Shown here in pieces: positions 34,386 through 43,100 of a stretch of DNA of 64,000 nucleotides. Position 1 is the first letter of the stretch, and the number at the start of each line of letters is the position of its first letter. A program made the translations under genes and the position numbers. The notes under the pieces are model-generated. The model searched no databases, had not been told where the DNA came from, and saw only the letters and a list, made by a program, of their open reading frames with translations. The stretch spans positions 1 to 64,000 of the forward strand of contig CAYSUS010000043.1 of assembly GCA_964434165.1 (NCBI GenBank), in the 5' to 3' direction. This stretch comes from CAYSUS01 sp964434165 (GTDB lineage: Bacteria > Planctomycetota > Planctomycetia > Pirellulales > Thermoguttaceae).

Positions 34386-36986
34386 TCATTCCCGACGGAG
34401 TCGCAGCGTCGAGAGCACGCCCTCGACGTTCTCCCATCGGCGGATCGCCAAGTCCACCAGGAACAGAAGCAGCAAGAGCTTGATCAGCAGTGGCGTGAGT
34501 TCGACAAACCGGGCGTGGCCGCCGCGGGCGGGCTCCAGCACCCGCTCGGTCGAATCGAGCATTCGGCCGCCCGTGATGCGGCAGACCTTCTCCAACAACC
34601 CTCGGTCGATCTGCCCGGTGGCCGCCTCGCCACTCGTGCCATGGACCATGCCCGCCGAGACCATCTGGGACCCGCTGCGGGCGCGTACCAAGTAGACGCC
34701 CGGCTTCTCGGGCAGAAACCGCCCCTGGTAGCGCCCCGGACCGGTCTGTTCGAGATGGAATCGCTCGACGGCCTCCATGCCGGCGCGGAGCGCGCCGGCG
34801 GGGACGAAGAAGACGTCCGCTGTGACGACGGCCTCGTTGTCGAAGTGGGCCGCATCCTCCAGCAGATCGACGATAACCCGGGCGTCGGAACCTCGTTCCT
34901 CAAGTCGGATATCCATGGTCTGGCTTTGAGGGCGTCGCGCGGTCTCGCGCAGCACCTGGGCCCAGAACTGGCCGTAGCCCGGCCATCCCGTGATCCAAAG
35001 CGCTGCCCAGCGGGACTTGCAGTCGGAGGTGAAGGCGGTGACCTTGCCGAGTCCGAACTGCCAGTTGGCCAACAGCGGCTCGCCGAGGTCGGTGACCAGC
35101 GGCACCTGGGCGGTGGCCTTGCGCATGGTCTTGACGTAGCCCAGCAGGGTCGGCGACGACTCGATGGGGCAGGCCTTGAGCATGGGGTGGCGCTCGACCT
35201 GCCTGGGGGTGAACGCCTCCTCACGAATCAATCGCCCCAAGTGGACCATGGCGTCTTGCGTGAAGATGCGGGGCAGGCTGCGCGGGTCGAGCGTCTCGTA
35301 GTACTGCCCGCCGCCGTGGGCCGCAATCGACTGCATCAGCGCCGCGTGCGCTCCGGAGCCGATGGAGACCGTGGAGATGGTAACCCCCTCGGAGCGCATG
35401 TGCGCGGCGATGGCCTCGTAACCCCCGCCCTCCGTCTGGCCGTCGCTGAGCACGATGGCGTGCTTGACCTTAACGCGTACGCCGGCCAGCGCCTCGCGCG
35501 CGAAGGCCATGGCCGGGTACAGATGCGTGCCGCCGCCCGCACTGAGCGTCGAGATCTGCGCCGTGACCCCGCTCTTCGATCCGGCGCGCGTCATGGGGAC
35601 GACCCAGCGGGCGCTGGAATCGAAGCTCACCACGCCCACGTAGTCTTCGCTCTTGAGCAACTCGACCGTAGCAATGGCCGCCGACTTGGCGATCTCGATC
35701 TTGTCCCCTTCCATGGAGCCCGACCGGTCGAGCACCAGGCACAGCGCCGTGGCGAAGCGTTCCTCCTCGTCCGGGGCCTTGATCTTCACGGGCAGGACTT
35801 CCTCGATCGGGGTGCGGTAGTAGCCGCCCACGCCGAAGGAGTTCCTGCCGCCGACCATCACGAAGCCGCCGCCCAGCTTCTCCACGTAGTCGCGGATGAG
35901 CGTCATCGCGCGCTCGGAGAACGCCCGGGCGGGTACGTCCGAGACGATCACCCCGTCGTAGCCAGCCAGGTCTTGAAGGGTCTGCGGAAAGGCGTCCGGC
36001 CCGCGGACCTGGAGGCGGATTCCCTCGCGGTGCATGGCTTCGACGAGGTATCGGGACTCGCTCGGCTCGCCCTCGACGAACAGCAAGAGCGGCTTGCCGC
36101 GCACATCGACCATGGCCATGGCCTCGTCATTGTCGGGCACGTTGTCGCCGGCGAAGCCCTCCGCGCGCACGCGGTAGGTGTAGAGATTGCGCTGCTCGGG
36201 AGTGCGCCGGAAGACCTCGGTCACCTGCGTTCCCACCGACATCGTCACGGGGCGCGATTCGACCTCGATGCCGTTCTCGAACAACCGGAGCACCCCCTGG
36301 CCCTCCAGCGAGCTCTCGACTTCAGCGCACAGCTCGACCGTGGCGCCCTCGTACGAGCGCGAACGGCTGGACACCAGCCGGACCACACGGACGTCGGGCC
36401 GACGCGCGCCGGCCAGGGGCAGCGCGTCGATGGTCACGGCGCGCAGTCCCGCCTCGCGGGCCGCGGCCTCCAGGTCCCCTTGGGTCTGTTGCCCGTCGGT
36501 CACCAGGACCAGGCGCCGGGCCGTGCCGGGCGGGAAGAGGCCCAGTGACAGCTCGACCGCGGCGCCGAGGTCGGTCTGGCTTCCCTCGCGTTCCACGAGG
36601 CCCCGATCGATCGCGACGGGCTCGCGGGCAAGGGAGGGCGCTCGGAGGACCTGGGGCGCACGCCCTGCCGACACACAGCCCACGAAGGTCGCGCTCGGCA
36701 GGCCTTCGGCCAGGCGACTGGCGGCCTCGCCAGCGGCCTTGGCACCGTCCGGACCGAGGCTCTGCGAGTGGTCGGTCACGAAGATCACGGCCTGACGGTC
36801 CGCTGGTTGATGCCAGCCTGGGGCGGCCAGCGCCAATAGGGCGAACGTCACCAGTACCGTGCGGACCACCAGGAGGGCGATACGACGCCACGGCGCGAGG
36901 GGCCGTAGCGAGCGGACCGCAAACCACCACAGCGCCGCAGCAGCGGGCAGGAAGGCGACGAGCACCCAGGGCTGGACCCAGCTCAT
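34386..36986 (-). CDS. Membrane protein with two VWA domains around a GATase-like domain
   Basis: This 866-residue protein starts with two transmembrane helices (WVLVAFLPAAAALWWFAV and RIALLVVRTVLVTFALLAL). Next come a first VWA-like domain with a DHSQS metal-site motif (about residues 70-210), a beta-rich region, a glutamine-amidotransferase-like fold (GYDGVIVSDVPARAF to KLGGGFVMVGGRNSFG), a second VWA with LVLDRSGSM and FDSSARWV, and a C-terminal helix (LLIKLLLLLFLVDLAI). The start is uncertain: a GTG and a TTG lie a few codons upstream. The gene ends the VWA/MoxR cluster. VWA domains bind partner proteins through a metal ion; this one probably works with MoxR. Confidence 0.87.
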   Translation of the reverse strand: MSWVQPWVLVAFLPAAAALWWFAVRSLRPLAPWRRIALLVVRTVLVTFALLALAAPGWHQPADRQAVIFVTDHSQSLGPDGAKAAGEAASRLAEGLPSATFVGCVSAGRAPQVLRAPSLAREPVAIDRGLVEREGSQTDLGAAVELSLGLFPPGTARRLVLVTDGQQTQGDLEAAAREAGLRAVTIDALPLAGARRPDVRVVRLVSSRSRSYEGATVELCAEVESSLEGQGVLRLFENGIEVESRPVTMSVGTQVTEVFRRTPEQRNLYTYRVRAEGFAGDNVPDNDEAMAMVDVRGKPLLLFVEGEPSESRYLVEAMHREGIRLQVRGPDAFPQTLQDLAGYDGVIVSDVPARAFSERAMTLIRDYVEKLGGGFVMVGGRNSFGVGGYYRTPIEEVLPVKIKAPDEEERFATALCLVLDRSGSMEGDKIEIAKSAAIATVELLKSEDYVGVVSFDSSARWVVPMTRAGSKSGVTAQISTLSAGGGTHLYPAMAFAREALAGVRVKVKHAIVLSDGQTEGGGYEAIAAHMRSEGVTISTVSIGSGAHAALMQSIAAHGGGQYYETLDPRSLPRIFTQDAMVHLGRLIREEAFTPRQVERHPMLKACPIESSPTLLGYVKTMRKATAQVPLVTDLGEPLLANWQFGLGKVTAFTSDCKSRWAALWITGWPGYGQFWAQVLRETARRPQSQTMDIRLEERGSDARVIVDLLEDAAHFDNEAVVTADVFFVPAGALRAGMEAVERFHLEQTGPGRYQGRFLPEKPGVYLVRARSGSQMVSAGMVHGTSGEAATGQIDRGLLEKVCRITGGRMLDSTERVLEPARGGHARFVELTPLLIKLLLLLFLVDLAIRRWENVEGVLSTLRLRRE

Positions 36987-37020
36987 GATGGCCAACACGC
37001 TAAGCGAGGGACAGACGCCT

Positions 37021-37075
37021 TTGAAGCACGAAACCCGAAACGCGAAATCCGGAACAAGTCCAAAGCACGAAATGC
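37021..37075. repeat. GAAAC-rich spacer repeat (copy 1)
   Basis: A run of CGAAAC/CGAAAT-type units begins GCACGAAACCCGAAAC and ends GTCCAAAGCACG. It shares the core CGAAACCCGAAAC and a nearby TCCAAAGCAC with the spacer at 39080-39120. It fills the gap between the two VWA genes. Confidence 0.7.
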
Positions 37076-37130
37076 AAGAGCTCGGAAGGCATGACGCGCC
37101 GCAGTGGCACCAAGGTTGGGGTCATTCCCG

Positions 37131-39062
37131 CTAGTAGATGAGGCACCGATGATAGAGCCAGCTTTCAACGATCAACACCAGCACGATCGCCCAGATCAGC
37201 AGGGGCGTGAGGTCGCCCCGGGGCAGCAGCGCGGCCTCGGCGACGGACTCAGCGTCGCCCCCTCCGGACGGCAGCACGGTCTCGCGCTCGGAGAGCAGGG
37301 CGGCTGCCCCGCGCGCTGCCTCCTCGGTCTCCCACAGCCCGATCCGATCGAGCTCGACCGAGCCGCCCGTCAATTCGACGACCTCTTCGCCGTCGTCGCC
37401 CGTCTCCGGATCGCGCCACACGATGCGGCGTGCCTTGGTGTCAATGATCTCGCCGGTTCGTCGATTCATGCCGGAGAGCGTCTCCAGCCGGCCCTCAGCC
37501 GACCAGTAGATGGTGTTGCCCAGGAGGATGGGATACGAGGAGGTCAGCGGCAGGCGCTCGGATCGCGACGGGTCGAAGGCCATCACCACAGCCCGGCGCC
37601 CGCGCGTCTCGCCGGCCAACAGAAGCGGCCCTTCCGGCCCCACCCACACCGTTTCCAGCGTGCCGGCCGCCTCCACCAGGGCCGACTGCGTCAGCGCGAT
37701 CCGTTCGGTGGCGACGCCGTAGAGGAGCGGGTGGCGCCGGTCGGTGGCGCGGACCTGATCGAGGATCACGCCTCCGCCCTCAAGGCGGGCCGCGTGGAAC
37801 GGTCCGAGCGAACCCGGCGGGTCGATCGCAATCACCGCCCCGTCCTCGGGCCAGATGTCGGGGAGCCAGCCGTCGAAGATCGTCACGTCGGGTGTCACGT
37901 CGGGCGGCCACGCCGAGGGACCGCCCCGAAGCACTTCCACGTCGCCTTCCGCGGCCAAAGATGCGAGGGCCAATTCCGTGAACGGATCGGCCTCTCGCCC
38001 GATCCACAGCACGCGCACCGGCTCTAGCTGCGGAATCCGCACGTGGACCACGTCATCCAGCGGCAGCGCGTCGCCCTCGACAGAAACCGCGAGGGTCATG
38101 ATCCGCTCGCCGTCCGGCGCGGCCTCGACGGGGCGGGCGAGTTTGGCGCGTTCGCCGGGTTGAAGCGTCATGCGATGCAGTTCGACAAGGGACCCGTCGA
38201 GTTTCATCTCCAACTCCACGTCGACGGGCCCCTGCGCCTGCGCGTGAACCTGGAGGAACGCCTCGTACTTCGCCTCCTGAAGCGGCTGGCGGCGGAGCTG
38301 CATGGCCGTGATGCCTGCGTTGATGGGCCAGTCGAGGGCCACGCGAATCGATTCGACCGTCACACCATCGGGCATCGCATCGAGTGTTCGCGCTGCCTCC
38401 GTTCCGGCCGGTTCGACCGGCTCCGCCTCCTCGCCGGTCGGTGTTTCGTCCGAGTCCGCGGACGCGCCGCGCCCCGGCTCGTCGGTCACGTGCCACACCG
38501 CGGCCGGGGTGCCGAGCGCGGCCAAACGCTCAGCCAGCCGGATCGCCTGGCCGGGCTGCCCTTCGACGGGTCGCACCGATATGGCGTGGAGCGCTTGATG
38601 CACGGCGCGGCGGTCGAACGACCGCGACAGAAGCACCTCGGGTCGCCGATCGTACGCCATGACGACCACGCCGGTGGCTTCGGGCAACCCGGCCAGGCGC
38701 TCCCGCGCAGCGGTGAGCCCCTGCTCCAGAAGCGTCTCGCCGCCCGAAATCCTCGCAGCCATCGAGGCCGAACGATCGACCAGCACCACCACCGTGCTGA
38801 GCGATTCGGCGGGCGGCGCCGTCACAAGCCGGCCCAGGGCCGCTGCCCCGGCTAGCACCACAAGCGCGCTCAGTAGGAGCGAGGCCAGGTGCTTCAGCCA
38901 CTTCATCCAAGCCGCGTCCTGGTGCTCGCGGGCCAGCCACTTGAAGAACGGCAAAGTGCTGGTGCGCACTGTGCGCGGGCGGGGACGCAACAGATAGAGC
39001 ACGATCGGCACCAGTACGAGCGGTGCCCAGAGGAAGAACAGGGATGGGTGGAGAAACCGCAT
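37131..39062 (-). CDS. BatA-like VWA domain membrane protein
   Basis: This 643-residue protein begins with the BatA-type N-terminus (FLHPSLFFLWAPLVLVPIVL). A second helix follows, then a VWA domain with VVVLVDRSASM, with AYDRRPEVLLSRSFD within it. A long beta-rich central part follows, and a last helix (LLIWAIVLVLIVESWLYH) close to the C-terminus. BatA-like proteins occur with MoxR ATPases and DUF58 proteins and are linked to envelope stress tolerance. It lies between the DUF58 gene and the double-VWA gene, flanked on both sides by GAAAC-rich spacers. No ribosome site precedes the ATG. Confidence 0.88.
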   Translation of the reverse strand: MRFLHPSLFFLWAPLVLVPIVLYLLRPRPRTVRTSTLPFFKWLAREHQDAAWMKWLKHLASLLLSALVVLAGAAALGRLVTAPPAESLSTVVVLVDRSASMAARISGGETLLEQGLTAARERLAGLPEATGVVVMAYDRRPEVLLSRSFDRRAVHQALHAISVRPVEGQPGQAIRLAERLAALGTPAAVWHVTDEPGRGASADSDETPTGEEAEPVEPAGTEAARTLDAMPDGVTVESIRVALDWPINAGITAMQLRRQPLQEAKYEAFLQVHAQAQGPVDVELEMKLDGSLVELHRMTLQPGERAKLARPVEAAPDGERIMTLAVSVEGDALPLDDVVHVRIPQLEPVRVLWIGREADPFTELALASLAAEGDVEVLRGGPSAWPPDVTPDVTIFDGWLPDIWPEDGAVIAIDPPGSLGPFHAARLEGGGVILDQVRATDRRHPLLYGVATERIALTQSALVEAAGTLETVWVGPEGPLLLAGETRGRRAVVMAFDPSRSERLPLTSSYPILLGNTIYWSAEGRLETLSGMNRRTGEIIDTKARRIVWRDPETGDDGEEVVELTGGSVELDRIGLWETEEAARGAAALLSERETVLPSGGGDAESVAEAALLPRGDLTPLLIWAIVLVLIVESWLYHRCLIY

Positions 39063-39079
39063 TAGCAGTCAAATCCGCA

Positions 39080-39120
39080 CGTCGAAACTCGAAACCCGAA
39101 ACAAATCCAAAGCACAAATT
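39080..39120. repeat. GAAAC-rich spacer repeat (copy 2, plus orientation)
   Basis: The unit reads CGTCGAAACTCGAAAC, then CCGAAACAAATCCAAAGCAC. It resembles copy 1 at 37021-37075 and faces copy 3 in the same spacer. Confidence 0.7.
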
Positions 39121-39190
39121 GGGAATGATCGAAACGGGGCACGGCAGGATGCGTGCGGTGCTGGGCGAATGCCACTTCTGAGGTTTCTGC

Positions 39191-39269
39191 CATTTGCGTT
39201 TCGGTCCTTCGTGGTTGTTTCGTGTTTCGTTCTTCCGTATTCCGTGCTTCGGATTTCGCTGCTCAAGCC
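39191..39269. repeat. GTTTC-rich spacer repeat (copy 3, minus orientation)
   Basis: The strand shown carries GTTTCG-type units (CATTTGCGTTTCGG, GTGTTTCGTTCTTCCG, GTGCTTCGGATTTCG), the complement of the GAAAC repeats. With the copy at 39080-39120 it forms a head-to-head pair around about 70 bases, between the DUF58 and BatA-like genes. Confidence 0.65.
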
Positions 39270-40168
39270 CTCCCCGCGAGCGAACTGCCGCGCGAAAGAA
39301 GCTCCAGGAAGCCGTCCTCGAACGGCCGGTCGGTGGTCCAGGGGAAGTAGTTGATCTGCCTCGACATACAGTAGCGGCGGATGCCGTCGAGAAACCCGGC
39401 GAAAGCCTGGACATATCGTGCTAGCTCGCGCCGGGTCATCCAGATGCGGCGAACCTCGGCGGTCTCCACATCCACCAGTCGAATCTCTCCCTCCAGGTCC
39501 GGATCACCCTCACGCGGATGAAGGACCTGCACCACATGCGTCTCAGCCGGCCAGTGGGCCGCCTGGGCCAGGGCCTCGGTCGCCATCTCGGGGCTCGCCC
39601 CGAACAAGTCGGACACGACGAACACCAGCCCGCGCCGATCGCGGCTGGGGCGGAACTGGCGGCATGCCCCGACCAGGTCGGTTTGTCCGTCGAACTCCAT
39701 CTCGGCCAGCAGCTTCAGGAGCAGGTGGACGTGGCCTTGCCCCTTCAGCGGCTGCGTCTCGCGGCGGAGCTCGCCGGCGAGACTGTGGATGGAAACGCGA
39801 TGCTGGCTGACCAGGGCCAGGTAGGCCAGCGCCGCGGCCACGCGCAGGGCCAGCACCCGCTTCTGAGCGAACGGCTCGACCATCGACCGGCTGCGATCCA
39901 CGAGGATGTGGACATGGAACTCCTGGATCTCCTCGAAGATGCGGATAAAGGGACGGTCGAGCCGGGCGTAGAGACGCCAATCGATCGCCCGGTAGTCGTC
40001 GCCGGGCGTGTAGTGGCGATGGTCCTTGAACTCGCGGGTGAAGCCCTCGGCCGGCGACTGCTGCGAGCCGCCCCGCTTCTGGAGCTGGCGACGCTTGCGG
40101 AGTTTGAAGAACAGCGTGCGCAGCCGTCCGAGGAACTTCGCGTCGAAAAGCTCGCCGTCGTCATTCAT
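39263..40168 (-). CDS. DUF58 domain protein
   Basis: This 301-residue protein has the DUF58 signature DHRHYTPGDDYRAIDWRLYA, followed by RLDRPFIRIFEEIQE and a VWA-like HILVDRSRSM. DUF58 proteins are partners of MoxR AAA+ ATPases in chaperone-like systems. The ATG at 40168 overlaps the last 8 bases of the upstream gene's coding frame (stop 40161-40163), which suggests translational coupling. GGAGGAG lies 11 bases upstream of the ATG. No transmembrane segment is seen, so it is probably cytoplasmic. Confidence 0.93.
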   Translation of the reverse strand: MNDDGELFDAKFLGRLRTLFFKLRKRRQLQKRGGSQQSPAEGFTREFKDHRHYTPGDDYRAIDWRLYARLDRPFIRIFEEIQEFHVHILVDRSRSMVEPFAQKRVLALRVAAALAYLALVSQHRVSIHSLAGELRRETQPLKGQGHVHLLLKLLAEMEFDGQTDLVGACRQFRPSRDRRGLVFVVSDLFGASPEMATEALAQAAHWPAETHVVQVLHPREGDPDLEGEIRLVDVETAEVRRIWMTRRELARYVQAFAGFLDGIRRYCMSRQINYFPWTTDRPFEDGFLELLSRGSSLAGRA

Positions 40169-43100
40169 CGGCCGCGTGCTCCTCCAGGGCGACCACGCGC
40201 CCCGGTGCGGCGAGCGTGAGGAGCAACGGACCGTGGACCCGCGCCAACGTCGCGGGAACCTGGGTCGGGCCTTGCGAACCTCGGTCGAGCTGATAGGGGG
40301 GGACCGTAAAGCCCGCGCGCCTCGCGGCACCGACAGGGGGGGGTGCTTGGTCGGCAGTCATCTCCGCAGTCGGCGCGATCTCAGCCTCCTCGGGCCACCG
40401 GCAGAAGAACACGTTCTCCTGCGTCGCCGGGTTGAATCCGAGGATTCCCCGCTCGCCCGTCGCGATCAGCAGGGAGCCGCTCACGGCGACCTGCAAGGGC
40501 ACATCGCGAGGCCCAACCGGCGACGCCTCGACATGCACGAACGGATCCTGGTCGTCCAGGATCACCTCATCCGACTCCGTGCCGACGAGTTCCCCAAGGT
40601 CCACGCGAACAGGCTGGCCACCGTCCAGCGGAACGAGGAACATGCTGGACCCGGCGGAAACGTCGAACCAGCAGCCGAATCGCCCCACGATGCAGATCAA
40701 GGGGCCGACCGGATGCAGGCGACGCCGACCGACCAGAGGCAGGTCGGTCCGCAGCACGTCCACTCCCTGCGGCCCCTGGAGAATCAGCCAGGGGCCGAAG
40801 AGGCGCCCCCGACGAGCGCCGCCGTCGCGTGCCGCGGCCCAGGTGACGGCCGCCGGGGCCAGTCGCGCGCCACTTAGCGGCAGCTCCGTCGAATCCGACG
40901 GGAGCAAGTAGTCCACGTACGTTGGCGTCGCATTCGCGGAAACCCCGTGCGCCCTCATGTACGTCCCTGCGCTGACGGGACGGAATCTCGCATGGGGCGG
41001 CATGCAAGGATAGCCGTACGGGCCGCTGGGCGCGGCCGCCCAACGAGGGGGCCTTCGCGGGATGACGGAGGGCACGCGGACCGTCGTGGGCAGGTTGGCC
41101 GCGGTGGACTCGGAGAGGCGCACGGGGAATTCCCGGACCCGTTCCGGCTCGAACAGCCACTCCGCCTCGCCCGTGCAGAGATTCACGATCGCCGTCTGCG
41201 CGCCGTAGACGAACAACCGATCGCCCGACAGGCTTGCCCCGACGTTGCTCGCACTTAGGGGCCCGGGTCCCTCCTTAGCGAACTCGCGGGCCCAGAGGAC
41301 CTTTCCGGAATCGGGATCGATTCGGGCGACCGTGCCGGACACCGGCTCGTAGGTGACCAGCCTGCCATCGGCGAGAAACGCGTCCACGCGCGGCAGAACG
41401 GCCATCGGCGGCACGACGGAGCCAGGCTTACCGACCTCGGCCCGCCACAGCAATCGTCCGTCATTGGCCGAGTAACACCCAATCTCTCTCGCCGCCGGTA
41501 CGAAGAAGTGGCTCTCCCCGTCTGCGAGGATCGTGGGCGGCTCGGGGAACACCGGCTCGCGCACATAGTTGCCGTAGGGATCGTAGCGGGGACCGGCCGA
41601 GGGAACGCTTGCGACGCCCTCGCAGTGCCAAAGCATCTTCCCCGAATCGGAATCCACGCCGTAGAGGGTCCCTGCCGAGTCGCAGATGAGAACGGCCGAC
41701 TTGCTGAGCGACGCAATTGCCATCACTGGCCGGCCGCGATCGGTCTCGAATTGCCACCGCACGCAGAACGGCGGCATGGGACCGGCGTCTTCCGCGCGGA
41801 CCGCGACGGCGGGTGCCTGAAGCGAGTCGGCCAGCAAGTGGCGGGCGTGGGGCAGCGAGATCGTCAGTCCGTCGGGAAATTCAATGCGCGGCTGCCGGTC
41901 GTCGTCGGGTTCAGCGAGGCCCGCTTCTTCATGCCCTCCGTCCAGCGCGGCCCTGTCATCAGCCTTGGCCTCGGCCATGCGGCCGCTGGACCGACGCGCG
42001 CGCGACATCTCAATCCGCGCGGCCACCCGCTCCATTTCCTCGATGGCTTCGTCCCGCGCCTCGGTGCGGCCCAGCCGGCCCAGCAGGAAGGCCCGAGTCC
42101 ATGCCACCCAAAGCCACTGCCGGTCGTCGCGAACCATGCGCTCCAGCGAGTCAACCATCGGCAAGGCCTCGGATAGCGAAGCTGGATTGCCGCGGACAAT
42201 GCGGCGCGCGATCGACCGCCAGTAGGAGTCGATCAGGTGCAGACGGAGGAGGTCCTGCGTCTCGGTCGAAAGCGACATCTTCTTGATGCCCGCCAGGAGC
42301 CGGCGGACCGCCGAGCGGAGCCGCGTCTCGTCGCCCGAGGCCGCCAATGCAATCGTCCATTCCTCCCAGACTTGCCGCTCGGAGGGACTGATCTCCGTCA
42401 GCCGCTCGAGCACATCCAGAAGCCTTCGGCGGTCGCCCCGCCCGCGGTAGACCGACTTGAGACTCTTGAGCAGACCCGCGTCCTGAATCCGCTCGACCTT
42501 CAGGGAGGCGACCAAAGGGGCGGCCAGGTCGCCGCGGCGGTCGCCCAGATGGAGCATGGCACGGCGGGCATGGCATTCATCCGCGAGTTCCGGCGCATCT
42601 TGGGCGAGGGCCTCCAGTTCACGCACGATCTGGGCGTTGACCTCAGTCGCCTCCGGAGACGCACGCGCCACCGGCGTCCGCGTCCGGGGACGCGGCATGT
42701 ACGGCAGGCTGAACGTCTTCTTCTCCAGGACTTCGATCAGTCGGCGCCGCAGGGCCACGCGGCTCTCGCGTGGAGGATCGCCTCGGATCGCCTCGCGGAG
42801 CATGGCGGCCACATCGTCGCGGACCGCCGCCTCGCGCGCAGCGAGCTCCGCGAAGATTAGGCGACGCTCCAGGTCCTTGCCGGTCCAGGAGACCGACGCC
42901 TCGTCGAGCCGATCGAGCTCGGCCCGAAGGAAGTCCGCTCCCCCGAGGCTCTCGTAGAAGGAGGCTGCGGACTCCAGCCACAAGCGATATCGAGCGTTGG
43001 TGTCGGCGAGCTTCCGCGATTGCTCGATCAACGTCTCGCCCGCCGCGCGATCGCCGAGGCGGTGATAGACATTGACCAGCAGCGTGCGGATCTCCAGGTT

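Noticed and set aside
34329..36548. 739-codon frame on the plus strand within the double-VWA gene
   Set aside because: Antisense shadow of a gene with clear VWA motifs.
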